From Petrolisthes cinctipes (taxonomy: Eukaryota > Arthropoda > Malacostraca > Decapoda > Porcellanidae), in assembly GCA_033782935.1 (NCBI GenBank), contig JAWQEG010000082.1, positions 1,922,001 through 1,986,000 of the forward strand: 64,000 nt of DNA. The letters are read 5' to 3'. This document shows, piece after piece, positions 37,401-50,900 of the stretch. Every line of letters begins with the position of its first letter. Within the stretch, counting starts at the first letter, position 1. The position numbers and the translations under genes were made by a program. The notes below the pieces were generated by a model. That model did not search any database. It was not told where the DNA came from and was given only the letters and a program-made list of their open reading frames with translations.

Positions 37401-39359
37401 TTTAGCATGTTTTAGGCCTATATTTTGAAAATAATCTAATACTGAGTAGGCATGTACAGATCGCTTCTGGAACTCCCAAAATATCGAATTTTCGGGTGTT
37501 TTAAGCCTGAATTTGAGATATAAACGGGTACAGAAGATGCATGCACATATCGACTTTTGGGCACCTAAAATATCGATTTTCAGCATGTTTTTGGCCTGTA
37601 TTTTAAAAATACTCTAACACGGAGTAGGCATATACAGATAGCTTCTAGGACCCAAAAATATCGAATTTTCGGGTGTTTGGAGCCTGAATTAGAGATATAA
37701 ACGGGTACAGATGATGCATTCACATATCGACTTTTGGGCACCTAACAGATAGATTTTCAATATGTTTTGAGCCTCTATTTTGAAAATACACTAACACGGA
37801 GTAGGCATGTACAGCTCGCTTCTGGGACCCCAAAATATCGAATTTTCAGTTGTTTTGAGGTTGAATTTGGGATATAAACGGGTACAGAAGATGCATACAC
37901 ATATTGACTTTGGGCACATAAAATATCGATTTTCTGTGTTTTTTGGGCCTGTATTTTGAAAATACTCTAACACGGAGTAGGCATGTACAGTTCGCTTTTG
38001 GGACCCCAAAATATCAAATTTTCAGGTGTTTTGGGCCTGAATTTAAGATATCGACTTTGAGCACCTAAAATATCGAATTTTAGCATGTTTTGGGCCTATA
38101 TTTTGAAAATATTCTAGCACTGAGTAGGCATTTACATATCGCTTCTGAGACCCCAAAATAGCGAATTTTCGGGTGTTTTGAGCCTGAATTTTAGATATAA
38201 ACGGGTACAGAAGATGCATGCACATATCGACTTTTTGGCACCTAAAATATCGATTTTCAGCATGTTTTTGGCCTGTATTTTAAAAATACTCTAACACGGA
38301 GTAGGCATATACAGATAGCTTCTAGGACCCAAAAATATCGAATTTTCGGGTGTTTGGAGCCTGAATTAGAGATTTAAACGGGTACAGATGATGCATTCAA
38401 ATATCGACTTTTGGGCACCTAACAGATCGATTTTCAATATGTTTTGAGCCTCTATTTTGAAAATACACTAACACGGAGTAGGCATGTACAGCTCGCTTCT
38501 GGGACCCCAAAATATCGAATTTGCGAGTGTTTTGGGCCTGAATTTGAGATATCGACTTTGGGCACCTAAAATATCGATTTTTAGCATGTTTTGGGCCAAT
38601 ATTTTGAAAATATTCAAGCACTGAGTAGGCATGTACAGATCGCTTCTGGGACCCAAAAATATCGAATTTTCAGTTGTTTTGAGGTTGAATTTGGGATATA
38701 AACGGGTACAGAAGATGCATACACATATTGACTTTGGGCACTTAAAATATCGATTTTCTGTGTTTTTTGGGCCTGTATTTTGAAAATACTCTAACACGGA
38801 GTAGGCATGTACAGTTCGCTTTTGGGACCCCAAAATATCAAATTTTCAGGTGCTTGGGGCCTGAATTTGATATATCGACATTGGGTACCTAAAATATCGA
38901 TTTTTAGCATGTTTTGGGCCTATATTTTGAAAATATTCTAGCGCTAAGTAGGCATGTACAGATCACTTGTGGGACCCCAAAATATCGAATTTTCGGGGGT
39001 TTTGAGCCTGAATTTGAGATATAAACGGGTACAGAAGATGCATGCACATATCGACTTTGGACACTTAAAATTTCGATTTTTAGCATGTTTTGAGCCTGTA
39101 TTTTGAAAATACTCTAACACGGAGTAGGCAAGCACAGATCGCTTCTGGGACCCCAAAATATCGAATTTTCGGGTGTTTTGGGCCTGAATTTAAGATATCG
39201 ACTTTGAGCACCTAAAATATCGAATTTTAGCATGTTTTGGGCCTATATTTTGAAAATATTCTAGCACTGAGTAGGCATTTACATATCGCTTCTGAGACCC
39301 CAAAATAGCGAATTTTCGGGTGTTTTGAGCCTGAATTTTAGATATAAACGGGTACAGAA
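34443..39359 (+). repeat. Mosaic satellite domain, offsets 677, 1,147 and 3,486
   Basis: Three overlapping duplications were traced. The stretch 35150-35615 matches 38636-39101 at 3,486 bp (TTTTCAGTTGTTTTGAGG, GATTTTCTGTGTTTTTTGGG, TTCTAGCGCTAAG). The stretch 37500-37845 matches 38177-38522 at 677 bp (TTTTTGGCCTGTATTTTAAA, CAGATAGCTTCTAGGACCC, CTAACAGAT). The stretch 38023-38250 matches 39170-39397 at 1,147 bp (TTTAAGATATCGACTTTGAG, ATCGAATTTTAGC). Because the three offsets differ, the region is best explained by successive unequal exchanges. Confidence 0.78.
37140..37150 (+). repeat. 27-bp deletion junction between CTAGGA repeats
   Basis: The sequence reads CTAACTAGGACCCAAAAAT, where sister monomers have 27 more bases between the two CTAGGA copies that flank GTAGGCATG through GCTTCTAGGA. 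One CTAGGA is retained, as expected of deletion between direct repeats. The same junction occurs near 40449 and 42571 and nowhere else that I noticed. Confidence 0.85.
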
Positions 39360-40300
39360 GATGCATGCACATATCGACTTTTTGGCACCTAAAATATCGA
39401 TTTTGAGCATGTTTCGGGCCTGTATCTTGAAAACATTCTAACTAGGAGTAGGCATGTACAGATCGCTTCTAGGACCCAAAAATACCGATTTTTCGGGTGT
39501 TTTGAGCCTGAATTTGAGATATAAACGGGTACAGAAGATGCATGCACATATCGACTTTCGACACTTAAAATATCGATTTTTAGCATGTTTTGACCCTATA
39601 TTTTGAAAACATTTTAGCACTGAGTAGGCACGTACAGATCGCTTTTGTGACCCAAAAATATCGAATTTTCGGGTGTTTTGAGCCTGAATTTGAGATATAA
39701 ACAAGTACAGAAGATGCATGCACATATCGACTTTGGACACTTAAAATATCGATTTTTAGCATGTTTTGGGCCTGTATTTGAGTAGGCATGTACAGATCGC
39801 TTCTGGGACCCCAAAATATTGAATTTTCGGGTGTTTGGAGCCTGAATTTGAGATATAAACGGGTACAGAAGATGCATTCACATATCGACTTTTGGGCACC
39901 TAAAATATCGATTTTCTGTATGTTTCGGGCCTGTATTTTGAAAATACTCTAACAAGGAGTAGGCATGTTCAGATCACTTCTGGGACCCCAAAATATAGAA
40001 TTTTCGGGTGTTTTGGGCCTGAATTTGAGATATCGACTTTGCACACATAAAATATCAATTTTTAGCATGTTTTCGGCCTATATTTTGAAAATATTCTAGC
40101 ACTGAGTAGGCATGTACAGATCGCTTCTGGGACCCCAAAATATCGAATTTTCGGGAGTTTTGAGCCTGAATTTAGGATGTAAACGGGTACAGAAAATGCA
40201 TGCACATATTGACTTTGGGCACCTAAAAGATCGATTTTCAGCAAGTTTTGGGCCTGTATTTTGAAAATACTCTAACACGGAGTAGGCATGTACGGATCGG
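39360..40300 (+). repeat. About 940-bp segment duplicated at 42966-43906
   Basis: All landmarks compared shift by 3,606 bp. Shared markers are AATACCGATTTTTCGGG, GTAGGCACGTACAGATCGC, CTAACAAGGAGTAGGCATG followed by TTCAGATCAC, GACTTTGCACACATAAAATA and GAATTTAGGATGTAAACG. Differences are sparse substitutions, such as CCCTATATT against GCCTATATT near 39593. The 39360 edge lies in a monomer shared with the 1,147-bp duplication just upstream. Confidence 0.85.
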
Positions 40301-40710
40301 TTCTGGGACCCAAAAATATCGAATTTTCGGGTGTTTTGAGACTGAATTTGAGATATAAACAGGTACTGAAGATGCATGCACATATCGACTTTTGGGCACC
40401 TAAAATATCGATTTTGAGCATGTTTTGGGTCTGTATCTTGAAAACATTCTAACTAGGACCCAAAAATACCGAATTTTCGGGTGTTTTGAGCATGAATTTG
40501 AGATATAAACGGGTACAGAAGATGCATGCACATATCGACTTTGGACACATAAAATATCGATTTTTAGCATGTTTTGAGCCTATATTTTGAAAACATACTA
40601 GCACTGAGTAGGCATGTAGAGATTTCTTCTGGGACCCAAAAATATCGTTTTTTCGGGTGTTTTGGGCCTGAATTTGAGATATCGACTTTGGGCACCTAAA
40701 ATATCGATTT
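40060..40710 (+). repeat. Segment duplicated at 42182-42832
   Basis: The offset is 2,122 bp. Markers are GAATTTAGGATGTAAACG, CACCTAAAAGATCG or TACCTAAAAGATCG, the 27-bp deletion junction (40449 and 42571), GAGCATGAATTTGAG and GTAGAGATTTCTTCTGGG. The 40060-40300 part is therefore present three times, at 40.1, 42.3 and 43.8 kb, at two different offsets. Confidence 0.83.
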
Positions 40711-42181
40711 TGAACATGTTTTGGGTCTGTATCTTGAAAACATTCTAACTAGGAGTAGGCATGTACAAATCGCTTCTAGGACCCAAAAATCCCGAATTTT
40801 CGGGTGTTTTGAGCCTGAATTTTAGATATAAACGGGTACAGAAGATGCATGCACATATCGACTTTCGACACTTAAAATATCGATTTTTAGCATGTTTTGA
40901 GCTTATATTTATAAAACATTTTAGCACTGAGTACAGATCGCTTCTGTGACCCAAAAATATCGAATTTTCGGGTATTTTAAGGTTGATTTTGAGAAATAAT
41001 CGAATGCAGAAGATGCATACACATATTGACTTTGGGCACCTAAAATATCGATTTTCAGCATGTTTTGGGCCTGTATCTGAGTAGGCATGTACAGATCGCT
41101 ACTGAGACCCCAAAATATCAAATTTTCGGGTGTTTGGAGCCTGAATTTGATATATAAACGGGTAAAGAAGATGGATGCACATATCGACTTTTGGGCACCT
41201 AAAAGATCAATTTTGTGTATGTTTTGGGCCTGTATATTGAAAATACTCTAACACGAAGTAGGCATGTACAGATCGCTTTTGGGATCCCAAAATATCGAAT
41301 TTTCGGGTGTTTTGGGCCTCAATTTTAAATATCGACTTTGGGCACCTAAAATATCGATTTTTAGCATGTTTTGGGCCTATATTTTGAAAATATTCTGGCA
41401 CTGAGTAGGCATGTACATATCGCTTCTGGGACCCCAAAATATCGAATTTTCGGGTGTTTTGAGCCTGAATTTAAGATATAAACGGGAACAGAAAATGTAT
41501 GCACGTATTGACTTTGGGCACCTAAAATATCGATTTTCAACATGTTTTGGGCCTGTATTTTGAAAATACTCTAACATGGAGTAGGCATGTACAGATCGCT
41601 TCTGGGACCCCAAAATATCGGATTTTCGGGTGTTTTGGGCCTGAATTTGAGATATCGGCTTTGGGCACCTAAAATATCGATTTTTAGCATGTTTTGGGCC
41701 TATATTTTGAAAACATTCTAGCACTGAGTAGGCATGTACAGATCGCTTCTGGGACCCAAAAATATCAAATTTTGGGGGGTTTTGAGATTGAATTTGGGAT
41801 ATAAACGGGTGCTGAAGCTGGATACACATATTGACTTTGGTCACCTAAAATATCGATTTTCAGCATGTTTTGGGCCTGTATTTTAAAAATACTCAAACAC
41901 GGAGTAGGCAAGCACAGATCGCTTCTGGGACCACAAAATATCGAATTTTCGGGTGTTTGGAGCCTGAATTTGAGATATAAACGGGTACAGAAGATGAATC
42001 CACATATCTACTTTTGGACACCTAAAAGACCGATTTTTAGTATGTTTTGGGCCTGTATATTGAAAATACTCTAACACGGAGAAGGCATATACAGATCGCT
42101 TCTGGGACCCCAAAATATCGAATTTTCGGGTGTTTTGGGCCTGAATTTAAGATATCGACTTTGAGCACCTAAAATATCGAA

Positions 42182-42832
42182 TTTTAGCATGTTTTGGGCC
42201 TATATTTTGAAAATATTGTAGCACTGAGTAGGCATGTACAGATCGCTTCTGGAACCCCAAAATATCGAATTTTCGGGAGTTTTGAGCCTGAATTTAGGAT
42301 GTAAACGGGTACAGAAAATGCATGCACATATTGACTTTGGGTACCTAAAAGATCGATTTTCAGCATGTTTTGGGCCTGTATTTTGAAAATACTCTAACAC
42401 GGAGTAGGCATGTACAGATCGGTTCTGGGACCTAAAAATATCGAATTTTAGGGTGTTTTGGGCATGAATTTGAGATATAAACAGGTACTGAAGATGCATG
42501 CACATATCGTCTTTTGGGCACCTAAAATATCGATTTTGAGTATGTTTTGTGTCTGTATCTTGAAAATATTCTAACTAGGACCCAAAAATAAAGAATTTTC
42601 GGGTGTTTTGAGCATGAATTTGAGATATAAACGGGTACAGAAGATTCATGCACATATCGACTTTGGACACATAAATTATCGATTTGTAGCAAGTTTTGAG
42701 CCTATATTTTGAAAACATACTAGCATTGAGTAGGCATGTAGAGATTTCTTCTGGGACCCAAAAATATCGTATTTTCGGGTGTTTTGGGCCTGAATTTGAG
42801 ATATCGACTTTGGGCACCTAAAATATCGATTT
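42182..42832 (+). repeat. Second copy of 40060-40710
   Basis: This is the partner at +2,122 bp. It carries small private changes, for example GGACCTAAAAATATCG and TAAAGAATTTTCGGG near 42585, where the partner has TACCGAATTTTCGGG. It sits immediately before the 42966-43906 copy, so the two duplicated segments are arranged in a different relation from their partners at 39.4-40.7 kb. Confidence 0.83.
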
Positions 42833-42965
42833 ATAGCATGTTTTGGGCCTATATTTTGAAAATATTCTAACACTGAGTAGGCATGTACAGATCGCTTCTG
42901 GGACCCCAAAATATCGAATTTTCGGGTGTTTTAAGCCTGAATTTCAGATATAAACGGGTACAGAA

Positions 42966-43906
42966 GATGCATGCACATATCGACTTTTGGGCACCTGAAA
43001 TATCGATTTTGAGCATGTTTTGGGTCTGTATCGTGAAAACATTCTAACTAGGAGTAGGCATGTACAGATCGCTTCTAGGACCCAAAAATACCGATTTTTC
43101 GGGTGTTTTGAGCCTGAATTTGAGATATAAACGGGTAAAGATGATGCATGCACATATCGACTTTCGACACTTAAAATATAGATTTTTAGCATGTTTTGAG
43201 CCTATATTTTGAAAACATTTTAGCACTGAGTAGGCACGTACAGATCGCTTCTGTGACCCAAAAATATCGAATTTTCGGGTGTTTTGAGCCTGAATTTGAG
43301 ATATAAACAGGTACAGAAAATGCATGCACATATCGACTTTGGACACTTAAAATATCGATTTTTAGCATGTTTTGGGCCTGTATCTGAGTAGGCATGTACA
43401 GATCGCTTCTGGGACCCCAAAATATCGAATTTTCGGGTGTTTGGAGCCTGAATTTGAGATATAAACAGGTACAGAAGATGCATTCACATATCGACTTTTG
43501 GGCACCTAAAATATCGATTTTCTGTATGTTTTGGGCTTGTATTTTGAAAATACTCTAACAAGGAGTAGGCATGTTCAGATCACATCTGGGACCCCAAAAT
43601 ATCGAATTTTCGGGTGTTTTGGGCCTGAATTTGAGATATCGACTTTGCACACATAAAATATCGATTTTTAGCATGTTTTCAGCCTATATTTTGAAAATAT
43701 TCTAGCACTGAGTAGGCATGTACAGATCGCTTCTGGGACCCCAAAATATCGAATTTTCGGGTGTTTTGAGCCTGAATTTAGGATGTAAACGGGTACAGAA
43801 AATGCATGCACATATTGACTTTGGGCACCTAAAAGATCGATTTTCAGCAAGTTTTGGGCCTGTATTTTGAAAATACTCTAACACGGAGTAGGCATGTACA
43901 GATCGC
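42966..43906 (+). repeat. Second copy of 39360-40300
   Basis: This is the partner at +3,606 bp of 39360-40300. It has GTATCGTGAAAAC near 43028 and TTAAAATATAGATTTTTAGC near 43170 as private changes. It ends near 43906, where a short-class monomer follows instead of the CGGATCGGTTCTGGG monomer found after the first copy. Confidence 0.85.
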
Positions 43907-46900
43907 TTCTGGGACCCCAAAATATCGAATTTTCGGGTGTTTCGGGCCTGAATTTGAGATATCGACTTTGGGCACCTAAAATATCGATTTTTAGCATGTT
44001 TGGGCCTATATTTTGAAAATATTCTAGCACTGAGTAGGCATGTACAGATTGCTTCTGGGACCCAAAAATATCGAATTTTCGGGTGTTTTGAGCCTGAATT
44101 TGAGATATAAACAGGTTCTGAAGATGCACGCACATATCGACATTTGGGCACCTAAAATATCGATTTTGAGCATGTTTTGGGTCTGTATCTTGAAAACATT
44201 CTAACTAGGAGTAGGCATGTACAGATCTCTTCTAGGACCCAAAAATATCGAATTTTCGGATGTTTTGAGGTTAAATTTTGGATATAAACGGGTGCAGAAG
44301 ATGCATACACATATTGACTTTGGGCACCTAAAATATCGATTTTCAGCATGTTTTGGGCCTGTATCTGAGTAGGCATGTACAGATCGCTTCTGGGACCCCA
44401 AAACATTGAATTTTCGTGTGTTTGGAGCCTGAATTTGAGATGTAAACGGGTACAGAAGATGCATGCACATATCGACTTTTGGGCACCTAAAAGATCGATT
44501 TTCAGTATGTTTTGGGCCTGTATATTGAAAATACTCTAACACGGAGTAGGCATGTACAGATCGCTTCTGGGACCCCAAAATATCGAATTTTCGGGTGTTT
44601 TGAGCCTGAATTTGAGATATAAACAGGTACTGAAGATGCATGCACATATCGACTTATGGGCACCTAAAATATCGATTTTGAGCATGTTTTGGGTCTGTAT
44701 CTTGAAAACATTCTAACTAGGAGTAGGCATGTGCAGATCGCTTCTATGACCCCAAAATACCGAATTTTCGGGTGTTTTGAGCCTGAATTTGAGAGATATA
44801 AACGGGTTCAGAAAATGCATGCACATATCGACTTTGGACACTTAAAATATCGATTTTTAGCATATTTTGAGCCTATATTTTGAAGACATTCTAGCACTGA
44901 GTAGGCATATACAGATCGCTTCTGGGACCCAAAAATATCGAATTTTCAGATGTTTTGAGGTTGAATTTGAGATATAAACGAGTGCAGAAGATAAATACAC
45001 ATGTAGACTTTGGGCACCTAAAATATCGATTTTCACCATGTCTTGGGCCTATATTTGAGTAGGCATGTACAGATCGCTTCTGGGACCCAAAAATATTGAT
45101 TTTTCGTGTGGTTGGAGCCTGAATTTGAGATATAAACGGGTACAGAAGATGAATGCACATATCGACTTTTGGGCACCTAAAAGATCGATTTTCAGTATGT
45201 TTTGGGCCTGTATTTTGAAAATACTCTAACACGGAGTAGGCATGTACAGTTCGCTTCTGGGACCCCAAAATATCGAATTTTCGGGTGTTTTGGGCCTGAA
45301 TTTGAGATATCGACTTTGGGCACCTAAAATAACGATTTTTAGCATGTTTTGGGCCTATATTTTGGAAATATTCCAGCATTGAGAAGGCATGTACAGATCG
45401 CTTCTGGGACCCCAAAATATCGAATTTTCGGGTGTTTGGAGCCTGAATTTGAGATATAAACGGGTACAGAAGATGCATGCACATATCGACTTTGGACACT
45501 TAAAATATCGATTTTTAGCATTTTTTGAGCCTATATTTTGAAAACATTCAAGCACTAAGTAGGCATTTACAGATCTCTTCTGGGACCCAAAATATCGAAT
45601 TTTCGGGTGTTGTGAGCCTGAATTTGAGATATTGACTTTGGGCACCTAAAATATCGATTTTTAGCATGTTTTGGGCCTATATTTTGAAAATATTCTAGCA
45701 CTAAGTAGGCATGTACAGATCGCTTCTGGGACCCCAAAATATCGAATTTTCGAGTGTTTTGAGCCTGAGTTTGAAATATAAACAGATACAGAAGATGCAT
45801 GCACATATCGACTTTTGGGCACCTAAAATATCGATTTTGAGCATGTTTTGGGTCTGTACCTTGAAAACATTCTAACTAGGAGTAGTCATGTACAGGTCGC
45901 TTCTGGGACCCAAAAATATTGAATTTTCGGGTGTTTTGAGGTTGAATTTGGGATATAAACGGGTGCAGAATATGCATACATAAATTGACTTTGGGCACCT
46001 AAAATATCGATTTTCTGTATGTTTTGGGCCTGTATTTTGAAAATACTCTAACACGGAGTAGGCATGTACAGTTCGCTTCTGGGACCCCAAAATATCGAAT
46101 TTTCGGGTGTTTTGGGCGTGAATTTGGGATATCGACTTTAGGCACCTAAAATATCGATTTTCAGCATGTTTTGATCCTGTATTTTAAAAATACTCTAACA
46201 CGGAGTAGGCATGTACAGATCGCTTCTGGGACCCCAAAATATCGAATTTTCTGGTGTTTCGAACCTGAATATGAGATATAAACGGGTACAGAAGATGCAT
46301 GCACGTATCGACTTTGGACACTTAAAATATCGATTTTAGCATGTTATTAAGCCTATATTTTGAAAACATTCTAGCACTGAGTAGGCATGTACAGATCGCT
46401 TCTGAGACCCAAAAATATCGAATTTTCGGGTGTTTTGGGCCTCAATTTGAGATATCGACTTTGGGCTCCTAAAATATCGATTTTTAGCATGTTTTGGGCC
46501 TATATTTTGAAAATATTGTAGCACTGAGTAGGCATGTACAGATCGCTTCTGGGACCCCAAAATATCGAATTTTCTGTTTTTTTGAGCCTGAATTTGAGAT
46601 ATAAACGAGTACAGAAAATGCATGCACATATTGACTTTGGACACTTAAAATATCGATTTTTAGCATGTTTTGAGCCTATATTTAAAAAACATTCTAGCAC
46701 TAAGTAGGCATTTACAGAACACTTCTTGGACCCCAAAATATCGAAGTTTCGGTTGTTGTGAGCCTGAATTTGAGATATAAACGGGTACAGAAGATGCATT
46801 CACATATCGAATTCTGGGCACCTAAAAGATCGATTTTTAGTATGTTTTGGGCCTGTATTTTGAAAATACTCTAACACGGAGTAGGCATGTACAGTTCGCT

Positions 46901-47949
46901 TCTGGGACCCCAAAATATCGAATTTTCGGGTGTTTTGGGCTTGAATTTGAGATATCGACTTTGGGCACCTAAAATATCGATTTTAGTATGTTTTGGTCCA
47001 ATATCTTAAAAATATTTTAGCACTAATAGACATGTACAGATCACTTCTGGGACACTAAAATATCGAATTTTCGGGTGTTTTGAGCCTGAATTTGAGATAT
47101 AAACGGGTACAGAAGATGCATGCACATATCGACTTTGGACACTTAAAATATCGATTTTAGCATGTTTTTGAGCCTATATTTTGAAAACATTCTAGCACTG
47201 AGTAGGCATGTACAGATCGCTTCTGGGACCCAAAAATATCGAATTTTCGGGTGTTTTGAGGTTGAATTTGGGATATAAACGGGTGCAGAAGATACATACA
47301 CACATTGACTTTGGTCACGTAAAATATCAATTTTCAGCATGTTTTGGGCCTGTATTTTGAAAATACTCTAACACGGAGTAGGCAAGTTCAGATCGCTTCT
47401 GGGACCCCAAAATATCGAATTTTCGGGTGTTTTGGGTCTGAATTTGAGATATAGACTTTAGGCACCTAAAATATCGATTTTTAGCGTGTTTTGGGCCTAT
47501 ATTTTAAAAATATTCTAGCACTGAGTAGGCATGTACACATCGCTTCTGGGAACCAAAAATATCAAATTTTCGGATGTTTTTAGGTTGAATTTGGGATATA
47601 AACGGGTGCAGATGATGCATACACATATTGACTTTGGGCACATAAAATATCGATTTTCAGCATGTTTTGGGCCTGCATCTGAGTAGGCATGTACAGATCG
47701 CTTCTGGGACCGAAAAATATCGAATTTTCGGGTGTTTTGAGCCTGAATTTGAGATATAAACGGGTACAGAATATGCATGCACATATCGACATTGGACACT
47801 TAAAATATCGATTTTTAGAATGTTTTGAGTCTATATTTTGAAAACATTCTAGCACTCAGTAGGCATGTACAGATCGCTTCTGGGACCCAAAAATATCGAA
47901 TTTTCGGGTGTTTTGAGGTTGAATTTGATATATAAATGAGTTCAGAAGA
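43907..47949 (+). repeat. Diverged satellite domain related to the left HOR
   Basis: No long near-identical tandem partner was found. CTAACTAGGAG-type monomers occur near 44208, 44710 and 45871. From about 46340 to 47700 the order of variants follows the 7,877-bp HOR: CATTTACAG, then TGTTGTGAGCCTG, GATCGATTTTTAGTATG, ACAGTTCGC, TTTTAGCATGTTTTTGAGCC, CACACATTGACTTTGGTCAC, AGGCAAGTTCAGATCGC, GGGTCTGAATTTGAGATAT, GGGAACCAAAAATATC and GGGCCTGCATCTGAGTAGG. Similarity is at the level of order and private variants, with many substitutions. Confidence 0.75.
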
Positions 47950-50900
47950 TGCATACACATATTGACTTTGGGCACCTAAAATATCGATTTTCAGCATGTT
48001 TTGGGCCTGTATCTGAGTAGGCATGTACAGATCGCTTTTAGGACAAAAAAATACCGAATTTTCGGGAGTTTTGAGCCTGAATTTGAGATATAAACGGGTA
48101 CAGAAGATGCATCCACATATCGACTTTGGACACTTAAAATATCGATTGTTAGCATGTTTTGAGCCCATATTTTGAAAACATTCTAGTACTAAGTAGGCAT
48201 TTACAGATCACTTCTGGGACCCCCAAATATCGAATTTTCGGGTATTTTGAGCCTGATTTTGAGATATAAACGGGTACAGAAGATGCATCCGCATATCGAC
48301 TTTTAGGCACCTAAAAGATCGATTTTCAATATGTTATGGGCCTGTATTTTGAAAATACTCTAACATGCAATAGACATGTACAGTTCGCTTGTGAGACCCC
48401 AAAATATCGAATTTTCGGGTGTTTTGGGCCTGAATTTGAAATATTGACTTTGGGCACCTAAAATATCGAATTTTAGCATGTTTTGGGCCTATATTTTGAA
48501 AATATTCTAGCACTGAGTAGGCATGTACAGATCGCTTCTGGGACCCCAAAATAACGAATTTTCGTGTATTTTTGAGCCTGATTTTGAAATATAAACGGGT
48601 ACAGAAAATGCATGCACATATTGACTTTGGACACCTAAAATATCGATTTTCAGCATGTTTTGGGCCTGTATTTTGTAAATATTCTAACACGGAGTAGGCA
48701 TGTACAGATCGCTTTTGGGACCCAAAAATATCGAATTTTTGGGTGTTTTGAGCCTGAATTTGAGATATAAACAGGTACTGAAGATGCATGCACATATCGA
48801 CTTTCGGGCACCTAAAATATCGATTTTGAGCATGTTTTGGGTCTGTATCTTGAAAACATTCTAACTAGGAGTAGGCATGTACAGATTGCTTCTAGGACCC
48901 AAAAATACCGAATTTTCGGGTGTTTGGAGCCTGAATTTGAGATATAAACAGGTACAGAAGATGCATGCACATATCGACTTGGGACACTTAAAATATCGAT
49001 TTTTAGCATGTTTTGAGCCTATATTTTGAAAACATTCTAGCACTAAGTAGGCATTTAGTGATCACTTCTGTGACCCCAAAATATCTAATTTTCGGGTGTT
49101 GTGAGCCTGAATTCGAGATATAATCGGGTACAGAAGATGCATTCACATATCGACTTTTGGGCACCTAAAAGATCGATTTTCAGTATGTTTTGGGCCTGTT
49201 ATCTGAAAATACTCTAACACGGAGTAGGCATCTACAGTTCGCTTCTGGGACCCCAAAATATCGAATTTTCGGGTGCTTTGGGCCTGAATTTGAGATATCG
49301 ACTTTGGGCACCTAAAATATCGATTTTTAGCATTATTTGGGCCTATATTTTGAAAATATTCTAGCACTAAGTAGGCATGTACAGATCACTTCTGGGACCC
49401 CAAAATATCGAATTTTCGGGTGTTTTGAGCCTGAATTTGAGATATAAATGGGTACAGAAGATGCATGCACATATCGACTTTTGACAATTAAAATATCGAT
49501 TTTAGCATGTTTTTTAACCTATATTTTAAAAAAACATTCTAGCACTGAGGAGGCATGTACAGATCGCTTCTGGGACCCAAAAATATCGAATTTTCGGGTG
49601 TTTTGAGGTTGAATTTGGGATATAAACGGGTGCAGAAGATGCATACACACATTGACTTTGGTCACCTAAAATATCGATTTTCAGCATGTTTTGGGCCTGT
49701 ATTTTGAAAATACTCTAACACGGAGTAGGCAAGTTCAGATCGCTTCTGGAACCCCAAAATATAGAATTTTCGGGTGTTTGGAGCCTGAATTTGAGAAATA
49801 AACGGGTACGGAAGATGCATTCACATATCGACTTTTGGGCACCTAAAACATTGATTTTCAGATTTTATTTTTGGCCTGTATATTGAAAATACTCTAACAC
49901 GGAGTACGCATGTACAGATCGCTTCTGGGACCCCAAAATATCGAATTTTCGGGTGTTTTGGGGCTGATTTTGAGATATCGACTTTGGGCACCTAAAATAT
50001 CGATTTAGAGCATGTTTTGGGCCTATATTTTGAAAGTATTCTAGCACTAAGTAGGCATGTACAGATCACTACTGGAACCCCAAAATATCGAATTTTCAGG
50101 TGTTTTGAGCCTGAATTTGAGATATAAACGAGTGCAGAAGATGCATACACATATTGACTTTGTTCACCTAGAATATCGATTTTCAGCATGTTTTGGGCCT
50201 GCATCTGAGTAGGCATGTACAGATCGCTTCTGGGACCCCAAAATATAGAATTTTCGGGTGTTTGGAGCCTGAATTTGAGATATAAACGGGTACAGAAGAT
50301 GCATGCACATATCGACTTTTGGGCACCTAAAAGATCGATTTTCTGTATGTTTTAGGCCTTTATTTTGAAAATACTCTAACACGGAGTAGGCATGTACCGT
50401 TCGCTTCTGAGACCCCAAAATATCGAATTTTCGGGTGTTTTGGGCCTGAATTTGAGATATCAACTTTGGGCACCTTAAATATCGATTTTTAGCATGATTT
50501 GGGCCTATATTTTTAAAATATTCTAGCACTGAGTAGGCATGTACAGATTGCTTCTGGAACTCCAAAATATAGAATTTTCGGGTGTGTTTAGCTTGATTTT
50601 GAGATATAAACAGGTACTGAAGATGCATTCACATATCGACTTTGGACACTTAATATATCGATTTTTAGAATGTTTTGAGCCTATATTGTGAAAACATTTT
50701 AGCACTGAGTAGGCATGTACAGATCGCTTCTGGGACACAAAAATATCGATTTTTCGGGTGCTTTGAAGTTGAATTTGAGATATAAACGGGTGCAGAAGAT
50801 ACATACACATATTGACTTTGGGCACATAAAATATCGATTTTCAGCATGTTTTGGGCCTTTATCTGAGTAGGCATGTACAGATCGCTTCTGGGACCCCAAA

